64,000 nucleotides of DNA from Nocardiopsis kunsanensis DSM 44524 (GCF_000340965.1 NZ_ANAY01000006.1:248001-312000); one strand, 5' to 3'. Counted from the first letter of the stretch, positions 19,601 through 28,472 are shown. The notes: generated by a model not told the origin, from the sequence alone. Program-made: numbers and translations.

Positions 19601-21152
19601 GGGAGACGCCGGCCGATCCCCAGGGGATGATCTGGTGGTTGGTCCAGGCACCTTCCAGGAGCGGTTGGAGGGGTTCGTCCATGGGACGTCCCCACTCGTA
19701 CTCGCCGCGTGCCGATCCGGGCACGGCCATGGTCATGCCCGAGTCCCCGGAGTTCTCGTCGAGCCAGTCGGCCGCCTCGTGCCAGTAGTCGGGGATCTCC
19801 TCGTAGCCGCCGGCCGGAGCGATCCCGACGGTGCCGATGGGCACGAGGGTGAGGAGGAAGACCGAGGAGGTGGCCCCGGCGACGGTGCGCCGTACCCGGC
19901 CGGAGACCCGTTCGCCGCGTCGCTCGGCCCAGTCGCGGGCCACGACGACGGGCAGGTGTGCCAGCCCCAGTACGACGGGCAGCCGGATGAGCGCGTCGAA
20001 CTTGTGGATGTTGCGGAAAGGAGCCAGGGCCCCGTCGAAGAGGTCCCGCATGGTCTCGGCGAAGGGGCCTGTGAGCGTTCCTGTGTAGCCGGCCACCACG
20101 ATCGCGGTCCCGAGCAGGAGCGTGGAGATGAGGAAGAGCCGTTCGGGTGTGCGCCGGTTGATGAGCCCGGCCAGCCCCAGTCCTGCCACGAGTGCGGTGG
20201 CGGCGATCAGCCACGGGGTGGTGGACAGCTCCGCCCCGGCGGGCAGGGCGGTGTTGCCCTGGTCGGGCAGGAAGCCCATCCAGTTGGAGGTGCCGCGCAA
20301 CGAGTTCAGCAGCGAGGTCACCTCGGTGGTGACCGCGGCGTCCTCGGTGTAGGGCATGAACGAGTACACGTACCGCGACATGAGCAGCAGCGGCACGATG
20401 TACCAGAACGAGGCCAGGACCAGGGCCGCCGCCCACCAGCCCATGAGGCGCCACTTGCGGGGTCCGTTGGCGCGGGTGAGCAGGTAGAGCCCCGGCACGA
20501 CCAGGACGGCGAGTTCGGAGGCCGCGTTGGTGCCGCCGCACATCAGGAAGGCCAGGCCCGAGAGCAGGGCCATGCGCGCGGGCGGGTACCCGTGTCTGGC
20601 GCCCAGGACCAGAGGGAGCAGGATCCACGGCATGAGCAGCATGGGCTGCAGTTCCGCGGAGTTGTAGGACAGCAGGGTGAGCACGCGCGGCGCGAGCGCG
20701 TAGGCGACACCGGCCAGGATGCGGGTGTTGACGGTGCCGAGGCCGAGCGCCCGGGCGACCTTGTAGGTACCGCTGAAGGCGGCGATGAGCAGCACGGCCA
20801 TCCACAGGCGCTGGATGAGCCAGTCGGGCATGCCCAGCACGTCGAAGAGGGCGTGGAAGGGGCCGTTGGGGAAGAAGTACCCATAGGCCTGGTTCTGGAT
20901 CTGCCCGAAGTAGGAGGCGTCCCACAGGTGCAGGGCACGCTCCATGAACCCCAGCGGGTCCGCCGTCATGTCGAGCTTGGTGTCGCTGACGATCTTGCCG
21001 GGATCGATGCTGGCCGCCAACGCTCCCAGGAGCAGGCACACCGTGAGGACCTTCAGCCGCGCGAGCAGCTTTTCGTCCAATGGTCCGCGAGGGGCGGACG
21101 GTGTACCGGGATCCTCCGGGTCGCGCTTGGCGGAGGGGGCCGCCGTAGTCAC
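16668..21152 (-). CDS. AftD-like alpha-(1->3)-arabinofuranosyltransferase (DUF3367) with discoidin-type modules
   Basis: A very large 1494-residue GT-C membrane glycosyltransferase. The N-terminal third has about ten membrane helices and the family signature (DTKLDMTADPLGFMERAL, LWDASYFGQIQNQAYGYFFP). The middle is extracytoplasmic with two F5/8 type C-like carbohydrate-binding domains (about residues 730-870 and 960-1080, for example VLDDEDSTVWYPDPEEKNPW). Three or four further helices follow after about residue 1240, then a low-complexity acidic tail. Mycobacterial AftD adds arabinofuranose to arabinogalactan and lipoarabinomannan from decaprenyl-phosphoryl arabinose. It is coupled on both sides by GTGA overlaps to the GT4 and DUF3068 genes. 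Confidence 0.88.
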   Translation of the reverse strand: MTTAAPSAKRDPEDPGTPSAPRGPLDEKLLARLKVLTVCLLLGALAASIDPGKIVSDTKLDMTADPLGFMERALHLWDASYFGQIQNQAYGYFFPNGPFHALFDVLGMPDWLIQRLWMAVLLIAAFSGTYKVARALGLGTVNTRILAGVAYALAPRVLTLLSYNSAELQPMLLMPWILLPLVLGARHGYPPARMALLSGLAFLMCGGTNAASELAVLVVPGLYLLTRANGPRKWRLMGWWAAALVLASFWYIVPLLLMSRYVYSFMPYTEDAAVTTEVTSLLNSLRGTSNWMGFLPDQGNTALPAGAELSTTPWLIAATALVAGLGLAGLINRRTPERLFLISTLLLGTAIVVAGYTGTLTGPFAETMRDLFDGALAPFRNIHKFDALIRLPVVLGLAHLPVVVARDWAERRGERVSGRVRRTVAGATSSVFLLTLVPIGTVGIAPAGGYEEIPDYWHEAADWLDENSGDSGMTMAVPGSARGEYEWGRPMDEPLQPLLEGAWTNHQIIPWGSAGVSRLTHEIDQRVSSGRGSQGLSDALARMGVTHLLVRNDLQRVGLNGAWPSRVHQALDGSPGITEAETFGDTVGSVDHRSASQWFDQPHPSLTVYEVEEAAPAVGTVPADETVRVTGGPESVLHLAEEGVVGDDRPVVLGDDPWAEDLPAEDTVVTDSARRREVVYPDVRNNVSATLTEDQELERDVPAPDILDPAWEDFVGHAEDLGIESVRASSAESGADARPSDRDPGHAPHAALDDDPSTSWRSSVFTGAIGEWVEIEFTEPRDLDGLTLAFEQFAEEPPPSEVSLITDEGSSQVTVEGTDEPQEVTPPSGKTSTLRVRVDELAWEPEYRFGTRVGISGIALPGLEAGRTLNVPGPADTGTLLFTGSTGTVPGCMEGSHAWVCNPGLRVQGEDTRSLDRTFTLSEQAAAEQHDISGRVVLTDPREAENSANRASPHPHVTASSTAVQHPAAMGRGVLDDEDSTVWYPDPEEKNPWLDLELGRETEIDHMEVDFPRADSVMQPIKVTVEGNDQVREGWLDGSGRVDFSALTADELRVTFERPEGQALEVGGISLPGVDEVDALPEGDASTACGLGPTLRVNGERVETRISGGTLADQLTGRPLPYEACTGLDLDAGENQVVVEPGNRYEVRSALVESADPVGARDEVSMEEVETLHGWGPSGRSFDVDVEDESLLVVNENFNEGWEATLEGSDRPLEPQRLEGWKQAWVLPEGSSGTVTLSYAPDTSYHLSLGIGAGLAVLMAVLAMWPRRWLPGGERLRAGEPVGDRDLPGAGPGWLSRRAVLPLGLAFGVWVAGLTGAALVGLILLAMWWLGRAAPKRLRHARPGTPTLGGTVLRHLAAPWTVAISLTLAGVAMAVGTYLALHHPFHDITELLGSSLRGWGPQLLCLPALARLVLSLGQPGDGLDADADPPSAAERNTDPRPRHSGGQESGGEQGSDDGPDDEDPGRDPANNGTGGNGTGSGAREPRAGTEEVRT

Positions 21153-22480
21153 GTGGTCGTTTTCCTACCCGCTGGGTTGTTCGGGCCGCCGGGGGGCGTG
21201 CTGTCGGTGAGTGCGAGCTCCCTCGCGACCAGATGGGTCATGCGCGCTCCGCTGGCCTCCCAGGTGAACTGGGCGGACCAGTCGCGGCAGGCACGACGGA
21301 CCTCCTCGGCACGCCGGGGGTCGGACAGTTCCTTGAGGGCGCGGGCGACCACGTCGCTGAGGCTCTCGCCGTCGCGGACGAGCCACCCGGTCTCGCCGTC
21401 ACGGACCGAATCGCGAAGTCCGTCCACATCGTAGGCCACTGTGGGCACTCCGAGACGGGCGGCCTCGATGACGGTGAGGCCCCAGCCCTCGAACTCCGAG
21501 GCCGTCACGTGGAGGGTGCAAGCACCCAGGAGCGCGTTCTTGTCCTCCTCGGGCAGGAAACCGTGGATGTGCACACGGCCGGTGGTGCCCTCACGGTGGA
21601 TCTGTTCGGTGAGGCGTTCGCCCTCGGGCCCGCGGCCGATGACGTGCACGCGCAGATCGGGGTACTGGTCGCGGAGCAGTCCGGCCAGCGCGGCGACCCG
21701 GTCGACCCGTTTCTGGACGACGAGGCGGCCGAGGCTGACCAGCGCGGGAGCACCGGTCTCCTCGGGGGTGGGCGCGTCGTCCAGGGGCCCCCGGGGGCCG
21801 GGCACACCGCCGTTGTGCACGATCTCGACGGGGGCGCGCCAGCCGAGTTTGTCGCGCATGGCCCGTCGGGAGGACTCCGAGACAGTGACCGTGGTGCAGC
21901 GGCGGTAGACGAAGGAGGCGACGGTCGACTCCATGAAACGTCCGAACCAGGCCAGGGGCGCGGAGAAGTAGGCGTCGAACTGCAGGTCGTGGACGTGGTG
22001 CACGACGCTGACGACTCGGGTGCGGCGGCGCAGCACGAGACGGGACAGGAACGGGATGCCGTTCATGCAGTCGAAGGCGAGCTGGTACTCGCGGCGCCAC
22101 AGCGCGAGCCAGGCCATGACCCGGGGGTAGACGGTGAAGCGGCCGCCCATGCGGCGGATGACGATCCCGTCCTTGGTCTCCACCCGGGCCTGGTCGGGCT
22201 CACGGCTGGTCAGGAAGGTGACGATGGCGCCGCGTTCGGCCAGGTGGCGGCTGATGCGCCAGGCGTATTCCTCTGCCCCGCCCGCAGCGGACTGCCAGGG
22301 GTCGCGCCAATTGATCATCACCAGCCGGACACCGTCGAGGCGCGGTCCGAGGTCGATGGGGGCCTCCGTGGGGGCGGGGGCGGACGCCGAAGCCGCTGGG
22401 GGCGCGGGGGCCACGGCGGTGGGTTCGCCGGCCGGGGGAGGGTCGGCCGTCGGCCGATCCGGGGTCTTGGGGAAGACCAC
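21149..22480 (-). CDS. GT4-family glycosyltransferase
   Basis: A 443-residue GT-B retaining glycosyltransferase. After a Pro/Ala-rich leader of about 45 residues, the N-domain starts VRLVMINWRDPWQSAAGGAE with the GGAE acceptor-side motif. The C-domain has LVSLGRLVVQKRVDRVAALA, VHIHGFLPEEDKNALLGA and the E-x7-E nucleotide-sugar motif in SEFEGWGLTVIEAARLGVP. GTG at 22480 is preceded by GAAGGAGA, so the longer open frame to 22582 is not used. It likely adds a sugar to a lipid or polymer on the cytoplasmic face, feeding the AftD-like enzyme encoded by the overlapping gene downstream. Confidence 0.88.
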   Translation of the reverse strand: MVFPKTPDRPTADPPPAGEPTAVAPAPPAASASAPAPTEAPIDLGPRLDGVRLVMINWRDPWQSAAGGAEEYAWRISRHLAERGAIVTFLTSREPDQARVETKDGIVIRRMGGRFTVYPRVMAWLALWRREYQLAFDCMNGIPFLSRLVLRRRTRVVSVVHHVHDLQFDAYFSAPLAWFGRFMESTVASFVYRRCTTVTVSESSRRAMRDKLGWRAPVEIVHNGGVPGPRGPLDDAPTPEETGAPALVSLGRLVVQKRVDRVAALAGLLRDQYPDLRVHVIGRGPEGERLTEQIHREGTTGRVHIHGFLPEEDKNALLGACTLHVTASEFEGWGLTVIEAARLGVPTVAYDVDGLRDSVRDGETGWLVRDGESLSDVVARALKELSDPRRAEEVRRACRDWSAQFTWEASGARMTHLVARELALTDSTPPGGPNNPAGRKTTT

Positions 22481-22697
22481 ACGCTCTCCTTCCGCGCGGG
22501 ATGCCCGGTGGGAGCCATGAACGTGATGACAACGCGCACTCGTTCGGACACGCGGAGCAGTGGGGTAGGGCGCGTACACCACACACCTGGCAGGCCCTCG
22601 ACCGGACGTCGATGGGGTCAGCGGCCGGGGCCGCCGGGGATCGGGGTCGGGCGCCCCGCCCGGGGGCGAGGCGCCCTCGGTCCTCCGCTACGACGTC

Positions 22698-22838
22698 CTA
22701 GCGGTCGCCGTAGTTGTAGAGGGTTTCGTTCACCGGTTCCGCCGTGGCGGTCGACTCCGTGGCAACGCTGGTCGCAGCGAAGGCGGCGCCGCCGGCGAGG
22801 GCTGCGCCGATGGCGCAGGCGGCGATTACTTTGATCAC
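22698..22838 (-). CDS. DUF2613-like small exported/membrane protein
   Basis: A 46-residue protein: one hydrophobic helix (IAACAIGAALAGGAAFAATS, residues 4-23) and a short polar tail ending NETLYNYGDR. The architecture and the Y-G-x-R ending match DUF2613, a tiny actinobacterial family. In mycobacteria a member (Rv0236A) sits next to aftD, the same context as here. GTG at 22838 follows GGAAGGAGAGCCCCAA and overlaps the stop of the upstream gene (GTGA). Function unknown; it may be a subunit of the neighbouring membrane glycosyltransferases. Confidence 0.75.
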   Translation of the reverse strand: MIKVIAACAIGAALAGGAAFAATSVATESTATAEPVNETLYNYGDR

Positions 22839-24661
22839 TTGGGGCTCTCCTTCCGAGTACTCCGCCCCAATTTGGGACCGGGGCACTGGAGAACGAGACT
22901 AGAACCTGATCTAGCTACAGACCAGATGATTGCCACAACTGTAACTAACCCGCCAGTAACTTCCAACCCCGTTATGCCTGGCTTGTCGGCCTTTACCCGC
23001 GCTTCTGGCACACGGAGCAGCGTCAATTCGGCTCCTTCGCGCGCCACCTCGAAACCCTGCCCCTCATACCAGAACCCGTTATCGACCGGGGTGGACACAA
23101 GAACGTACCTCGCCCCCAGACCGCCGAGCCCGTCCGCGAGTTCCTCTCCGCGGGGCAGACCCGTCTCCGGGTCGGGGTCCAGGACCTCGGCCGCTTCCCG
23201 GGCCAGCTGGTCCTCACCACCGACCACGACCGTGCCGCCGTCGGCGGTTCCCACGGACAGGTCGTCGTTCCAGAGCGTGCGCCGATCGAAGAGTTTGGTC
23301 GCCGGGTCCAGGGAAACGACCGTCTCCCCCGACCAGTCCAGCCCCCGGTAAGCGTTCCAGGGCAGCACCACGACCGATCCCGGGACGTCGTCGGCCGCCA
23401 CCTCGGCCTGCACCCCGTGCCATTCGTCCGGGTAGTCGACCGGGGCCATCCGGCCGCCGGCGCCCCACGCCAACCCCGGCAGCACCACCACCGGGAGCAG
23501 GGCCGCGAACGCCCCGGCCCCCGCACGCCACACCGGGGTGTGCGCGGCGCCGGCCAGGCACGAAACCGCGAAAGCGAACCCCAGAGCCTGCAGGAGCCCG
23601 AACGGGGCCACGTACAGCTGGGCGTCCCGCAACGGACCGAACCCGGGCCACAGGCCGATGAGCCCTGCCGTCAACGCGCGCCCGGACCCGACGACCCCCA
23701 GAAGGGCCACCGCGAACCCGGCCGCGGCCCCAGCAGAAACCCCCGCACCGATCACCGGACGGTCGCGCCGCCACATCCAGTACGCCCACGCCGCCAGGGC
23801 GGACACACACAGCACCAGCCGCAGCAGCGCCGTGACCGGTTCTCCGTACCCGGGCGGGACGGCACCGGCGTTCCAGACCCCGCCCAGGACGAACAGCGAC
23901 CCGAGCTCGCCGAAGGGGGTGTCCGAACGCGGGGCGAAGGCCTCCACCCCGAGCGGGTCGGTCACGGCTCCCCCGGTCAAGGACGGCACGAGCCACGGCA
24001 ACGAGACCAGAACCAGCGCGGACACGAACACCCCCGCACGGGACCACCATCGCGTAACGGCCGGCCCGCGGTTCCACAACGCGACCGGGCCTACCGTCAG
24101 CGCCGAGATCAGAACCGAGGAGAAACCTCCGATCGCGGCCGGGATCAGCGCACACACCAGACCGGCCAGACCCCGCCCCGGCGTACGGTCGGCGAGGCGC
24201 GCGGTGGCAGCGACCACCCACGGCAGACCCGCGTACCCGAGCAGGACGGCCCACTGCCCCAGCAGCAGGCGCTCGGCCACGAACGGGTTCCACACGTAGG
24301 CGACACCGGCCGCCACCGCCGCGACCGCCGTGCCCGGGCCCAGCGGACCGCGGTCACGGAGCAACCGCAGTGCCAGACGCGCCGCCCCCGCCGTGCCCAG
24401 GACGAAGATCGCCAACAGCAGCGCCGACTGCACCAGATCGCTCGGCACCAACGCCGACAGGGCCGCGACGACCACGTCGCTGGGGATCGCCCGGGGGAAC
24501 CCGTCCGCGCCGGCCAGGGCCGCCTCCACCGACGGTTCCGGAACGAACACCATGTCGTAGCGCAGCACGAAACCGCGCCCGAGCGCGGGACCGAGCGCGA
24601 GCACACCAGTGGCCAGACCCACCGCCCACGGCAGGAGCCGGGCGGTCCAGGAGCCGCGCAT
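22835..24661 (-). CDS. polytopic membrane protein, GT-C glycosyltransferase-like
   Basis: A 608-residue protein with about eleven N-terminal membrane helices. A soluble extracytoplasmic region of roughly residues 430-570 follows (DYPDEWHGVQAEV, VVVLPWNAYRGLDW, ARYVLVSTPVDNGFWYEG), then one last helix near the C-terminus (GGLVTVVAIIWSVA). The FVLRYDMVFVPEPS loop after helix 1 and YVWNPFVAERLLLGQWAVLL are typical of actinobacterial GT-C-like proteins in envelope polysaccharide loci. No catalytic assignment is possible. The start overlaps the SGNH hydrolase stop (TGATG), and the end overlaps the DUF2613 start. Confidence 0.75.
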   Translation of the reverse strand: MRGSWTARLLPWAVGLATGVLALGPALGRGFVLRYDMVFVPEPSVEAALAGADGFPRAIPSDVVVAALSALVPSDLVQSALLLAIFVLGTAGAARLALRLLRDRGPLGPGTAVAAVAAGVAYVWNPFVAERLLLGQWAVLLGYAGLPWVVAATARLADRTPGRGLAGLVCALIPAAIGGFSSVLISALTVGPVALWNRGPAVTRWWSRAGVFVSALVLVSLPWLVPSLTGGAVTDPLGVEAFAPRSDTPFGELGSLFVLGGVWNAGAVPPGYGEPVTALLRLVLCVSALAAWAYWMWRRDRPVIGAGVSAGAAAGFAVALLGVVGSGRALTAGLIGLWPGFGPLRDAQLYVAPFGLLQALGFAFAVSCLAGAAHTPVWRAGAGAFAALLPVVVLPGLAWGAGGRMAPVDYPDEWHGVQAEVAADDVPGSVVVLPWNAYRGLDWSGETVVSLDPATKLFDRRTLWNDDLSVGTADGGTVVVGGEDQLAREAAEVLDPDPETGLPRGEELADGLGGLGARYVLVSTPVDNGFWYEGQGFEVAREGAELTLLRVPEARVKADKPGITGLEVTGGLVTVVAIIWSVARSGSSLVLQCPGPKLGRSTRKESPK

Positions 24662-26442
24662 CAGCCCTCCAGCAGCACCGGGTCGGAGAACCCGCCCCGG
24701 ACGTAGTCGCTGTAGGACCGTACGACCACCTCGTACGGGCCGGACACGGTCGGCCCCCACAGGAGGTCGGAACCGACCGACCCCTGGCTGATCCAGCCCT
24801 CGCCGTCGCCCGGGCCCCGGCCGTCACGAGGTTCGCAGACCCGCTCACCGCCGCCCGGCGGCGCCGGTGGCTCCTCCGGGGAGGACGGCGGGGGCTGAGG
24901 TCGGGGCGGGGGCGAGGGCGAGCTCGACGGGTCGGGCGCAGGCGAGGCGGGCTCCTCCTGTTCCCTGTCGAGGACGTCGTTCCCGGAGCCCGGCTCGGAC
25001 CGTTCGACCGGCAACGGCCGGCGGTCCCCGTCCCGCACGGAACACTCCAGGGGGCGCACCCACACCTCGTAGTGGGAGGCGTCCGCGACCTCGTCCCACA
25101 CCACGGTGCCGTCCTGGCGCACCGACAGGCCGCCCGGAGCCGGGGGCGGGTCGTCGTCGTAGACCAACTCCAGGACGTCGGAGGTCGCACCGGCGTCCCG
25201 CCCCTTGTACGGATGCACGGCGAACTCGTAACCGGCCCCGCTGAACAGGGACTCCACGAGCACCGACCGGCTCCCGTCGTCGCGTTCGATCTCCAGGGAC
25301 AGGACGGTGGCCTCGTCGGGGTCGGGTTCGGTGCGCCGCTGTTCAACGCGGTAATCCGTGGCTCCGGGGACCTGTTCCCAGGAGATACGCAACCCGTCGC
25401 CGGCTTCCTCGGCCTCGGGGTCGGGCGGGGTCCGCGGGCCCGTCGGTACCTCCGGGAGCGGCCGGGGGAAGGGTTCGCCCACGGCCAGCGGCTCGGCGAG
25501 CGCGTCGGCGAAGCCCGCGGCGATCTTGACCTCGCCCCGGGCATTGGGGTGGACCTCGTCCCAGCTGTCGTGCTCGGGGGCGTAGCCCTCGGCGACCTGG
25601 GCGACCACGACCGGTGAACCCTCGGAGGAGAGCTGCTCGGCCAGGTCCACCAGACCCATGTTGAAATGCTCGATGCGCGCGTTGGCGGCCTCGTCGTCGC
25701 CGGTGCCCTCCACGGGGGGCAGCTCTCCGACGACGAAGCGGGCCTCCTCGAGCGCGACCCGCACCGTCGACACGGTCTCGCCGATACCTTCGAGGACCCG
25801 GTCGGGGTCGTCACCGGACAGCAGGTCATCGGTCCCGGCCATGACCAGCAGGTAGTGGGGCTCGTGTTCGGAGGCGACCTCGGCGATCCCGTCGGCCATG
25901 TCGTTCACACTCCGCCCCCAGCGAGCGGCGTGGTCGGTGTCGAAGTCCGGTTCGGCGTAGCTGTGGTCGCCGTGGGCCTCCTCCTCCAGGGAGTACATGT
26001 CGTCGTGGGGGCCGACGAAGGAGAAGTCGACGCCGCTCTCCTCCAGGTGGGACCACAGGTGGTAGCGCCAGGTGTGGTCGCCGCTGCTGCCCTGGGTCAG
26101 GGCATCACCCACCGGCATGACCCGCAGTTCGCCCTCGGGCGGCCCCGGGACGCTCGCGGGAGGGGCGGCGTCCTCCCCGCCGCTCGTGTCGAGCCCCGAG
26201 GACCCGGTCTGGATCACGAGCAGGGTCACGGCCATGGCGGCGAGCATGACACCGAGCAGGCCCAACGGTCCGGGTTCGAAGCGGCGGGGGCGTCCACGCT
26301 CGGGCAGGAGGTCGCGCCAGGTGCGTGTGCGTCGGCCCGAGAAGATGCGCCGGGTACGCGTCCGCCACACGGAGAAATCGAACCATGCGGTTGCACGCGA
26401 CCACCACGAGGGCCGCTCCTCCGTTTCCCGTGGCTCCTGCAC
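24661..26442 (-). CDS. membrane-anchored SGNH-hydrolase-like protein with fibronectin-type region
   Basis: A 593-residue protein. A cytoplasmic basic N-terminus is followed by one membrane helix (LGLLGVMLAAMAVTLLVIQ, about 61-80), then an extracytoplasmic SGNH/GDSL-type esterase domain. Block I reads VMPVGDALTQG, with Ala where the nucleophilic Ser of GDS is expected. Block III is VMAGTDDL (G-x-N-D altered to GTDD), and block V is DEVHPNARG with D and H kept. The missing serine makes hydrolysis doubtful. After about residue 330 come fibronectin-type repeats and a Pro/Ser-rich linker. It is first in the operon with the GT-C-like gene. GTG at 26442. Confidence 0.75.
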   Translation of the reverse strand: MQEPRETEERPSWWSRATAWFDFSVWRTRTRRIFSGRRTRTWRDLLPERGRPRRFEPGPLGLLGVMLAAMAVTLLVIQTGSSGLDTSGGEDAAPPASVPGPPEGELRVMPVGDALTQGSSGDHTWRYHLWSHLEESGVDFSFVGPHDDMYSLEEEAHGDHSYAEPDFDTDHAARWGRSVNDMADGIAEVASEHEPHYLLVMAGTDDLLSGDDPDRVLEGIGETVSTVRVALEEARFVVGELPPVEGTGDDEAANARIEHFNMGLVDLAEQLSSEGSPVVVAQVAEGYAPEHDSWDEVHPNARGEVKIAAGFADALAEPLAVGEPFPRPLPEVPTGPRTPPDPEAEEAGDGLRISWEQVPGATDYRVEQRRTEPDPDEATVLSLEIERDDGSRSVLVESLFSGAGYEFAVHPYKGRDAGATSDVLELVYDDDPPPAPGGLSVRQDGTVVWDEVADASHYEVWVRPLECSVRDGDRRPLPVERSEPGSGNDVLDREQEEPASPAPDPSSSPSPPPRPQPPPSSPEEPPAPPGGGERVCEPRDGRGPGDGEGWISQGSVGSDLLWGPTVSGPYEVVVRSYSDYVRGGFSDPVLLEG

Positions 26443-26664
26443 AGTGCCCCGATCCGTCGACCTTCATCGCTCACGCGTTCCGGAACAGGTTCTCACGAAG
26501 GGGATCGACCCACTCCTCGCACGTCCGCTCAGACGAGCATAGGCGCCCTGGTCCCGCAAAGATAGAACTGGTTATATGGATGACACCCCCGTGTCACCGC
26601 TCCCAGCGCCCGGGCTGCCCGGGAGGGGCACCCCGCACCAACCTCGAGCCGGAAGGCCATCCCC

Positions 26665-27594
26665 GTGATCGGACTCCTGGTCGCACTCCTGTCCGCCGTG
26701 ACCTACACGCTGGGCCTGTCCGTGGAACAGCGTGCCCTGCACAGTTCGGAGTCGATCTCCATCCACCGTCCCCTGCATCTGGCGCGGGTGCTGCTGGGCA
26801 ACCCGCGTTGGGTGTTCGGATGCGTGTTCGCCGCACTCGGCAGTATCGGGCTCATCGTAGCGCTGGGGCTGGCCCCGGTCTCGGTCGTCCAGCCCGCCTT
26901 CGCCGCCGGTGTGGCCTGTTCGTTGCTGGTCGTCACGATCGTCATGGGCGAGCGCATCACCCGGGGCGAGTACGTGGCGCTGGCGGTCATGCCGGTGGCC
27001 CTGGGCCTGTTGAGCCTGTCGACCGGTGACGGGACCGACACGGGAACGACCGCGGACACCCCCCTGCTGGTGGTGGTCAGTGTGCTGACGGTGCTGGCGT
27101 GTGTGGCCGCCATGGGGCTCGCCGGAGGCCGCGGCAAGTACGTCTCGGCGGCAGCGATGGGCGCGGCCGCCGGCCTGGCGCAGGGCAGCGCGGGGCTCCA
27201 GGGCAAGGGCCTGGGCGGCCTGCTCGCCGACCACGGGGTGTGGGGAGCGGTGCTGCCCGCGCTGGTGTCGCCCTACCCGTACCTGTACGCGCTCGGCTGG
27301 GCCGTGGGCATCGTCCTGTTCCAGACCTCGCTGCAGCGTTCACGCGCCTCCATCACCGCCCCGGTGGCCAACGTGGTCGGCAACGTCTTCACCGTCGTGG
27401 CGGGCACGGTCCTGTTCGGGGAGAGCCTGCCGGAGGACCCGTCCGTAGCGGCTCTGCGGATCGGCGGTTTCGTCCTGACCCTGGTGGTCGTGGTGCTTGT
27501 GCGGGGCAACGTCGCCCAGGCCGAGGCCGACACCAGCGCCGAACGGGCGGCGCGTTCCGGGGAGGCCGTGGCGGACCGCCCCCGCGACACATGA
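26665..27594 (+). CDS. DMT/EamA-like transporter
   Basis: A 309-residue protein with nine or ten membrane helices in two halves. Examples are LVALLSAVTYTLGLSVEQRA, GSIGLIVALGLAPVSVVQPA and VVGNVFTVVAGTVLFGE followed by VLTLVVVVLVRG. The helix pattern and the EQRAL / VVQP / GER segments are those of the actinobacterial DMT-superfamily permeases. The substrate is unknown. GTG at 26665 follows GGAAGG at a spacing of eight. It diverges from the SGNH operon and converges on the FMN reductase. Confidence 0.78.
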   Translation: MIGLLVALLSAVTYTLGLSVEQRALHSSESISIHRPLHLARVLLGNPRWVFGCVFAALGSIGLIVALGLAPVSVVQPAFAAGVACSLLVVTIVMGERITRGEYVALAVMPVALGLLSLSTGDGTDTGTTADTPLLVVVSVLTVLACVAAMGLAGGRGKYVSAAAMGAAAGLAQGSAGLQGKGLGGLLADHGVWGAVLPALVSPYPYLYALGWAVGIVLFQTSLQRSRASITAPVANVVGNVFTVVAGTVLFGESLPEDPSVAALRIGGFVLTLVVVVLVRGNVAQAEADTSAERAARSGEAVADRPRDT

Positions 27595-27627
27595 GGGCCC
27601 CGGCGGGGTGTTCCCTCGCCGGGGCCC
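27595..27627. terminator. bidirectional terminator
   Basis: GGGCCCCGGCG (27595-27605) pairs perfectly with CGCCGGGGCCC (27617-27627) between two convergent genes. Confidence 0.75.
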
Positions 27628-27649
27628 GTGGACCGGTACGGCCGGGGCC

Positions 27650-28165
27650 TCAGACCGCGACGGAGACGGCCTCGTACAGCCCGGGCGCGGCGACGTCGGC
27701 CCAGGCTCGGACCACGCGCTCGGGCCGGGCGGTCTCGTCACCGGCCAGGACCAGGCCGGGTTCGGCCACCCACGCGCCCAGGTCGGCCAGGAGCACCCTC
27801 AGGTCCTCCTCGGTCCCACGGCTGTTGCGCAGGTCGTCGACGACCGTCAGCGGGACGGCGACCGCGTGTCCCAGGCCGAGTTCGGGCAGACGGTCGAGGA
27901 AGACCTTGAGCAGTCCGGTGTAAGTACCGTGTGCCTGGGGCGAGGCCACCAGCAGCACGTCGCTCTCGGCGACGCGTTCGAGGGCGGCCTCCAGTGCGGG
28001 CGATGTCTCGGCGAGCAGGTCGGCGCCGAGGCCTGCGAGGTCGATGGCCTCGGGGGCGCCACGGACCCCGGCGCGGGCGCCGATCTCCTCGGCGGCGCTC
28101 AGGGCTGCGGTGTAGACGGAGGAACGGGGCTGGGGGTCGGCGACGAGCACGGTGAAGCGGGTCAT
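27650..28165 (-). CDS. NADPH-dependent FMN reductase (SsuE/MsuE-like)
   Basis: A 171-residue flavodoxin-fold reductase. The phosphate loop region is VLVADPQPRSSVYTAA; DVLLVASPQAHGTYTGLLKV is the conserved second flavin contact of the NADPH-dependent FMN reductase family, and LKVFLDRLP follows as usual. Such enzymes supply reduced FMN to two-component monooxygenases, often for sulfonate desulfurisation. A short Cys-ending leader peptide about 300 bases upstream on the same strand supports a link to sulfur metabolism. ATG at 28165 follows AGGAG. Confidence 0.85.
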   Translation of the reverse strand: MTRFTVLVADPQPRSSVYTAALSAAEEIGARAGVRGAPEAIDLAGLGADLLAETSPALEAALERVAESDVLLVASPQAHGTYTGLLKVFLDRLPELGLGHAVAVPLTVVDDLRNSRGTEEDLRVLLADLGAWVAEPGLVLAGDETARPERVVRAWADVAAPGLYEAVSVAV

Positions 28166-28472
28166 GCGTAACTCCTGGGTTCGGTCAGGAACGGGCCGGA
28201 AACGACCGGAAGGAACCTCGGGGTGGAACGGGATCGGGCCGCTCCGCCTCTCGGCGGTGGGCCGTCGTGGGACACCGGGGAGGGCATCGGTCCTCGGCCC
28301 GGCACACGTGCGGAATCCGTCGTCCGTGGGAGACGGGGTGACGTGTCGGCCGACAGGGTGCTCCCGGGGCCCGATGAGCATCGGGACCCTGACCCAGAAG
28401 GGGATGAGCGTCCGGTGTCTGCAGGGGACACGGGTCGGACCCGTGGCGCGGGGCAGGGGCCCCGCGGAGGCG

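Noticed and set aside
18841-21434. Long open frames antisense and in other frames over the AftD-like gene
   Set aside because: They mirror codon bias of the real gene; only the AftD frame shows membrane helices and family motifs.
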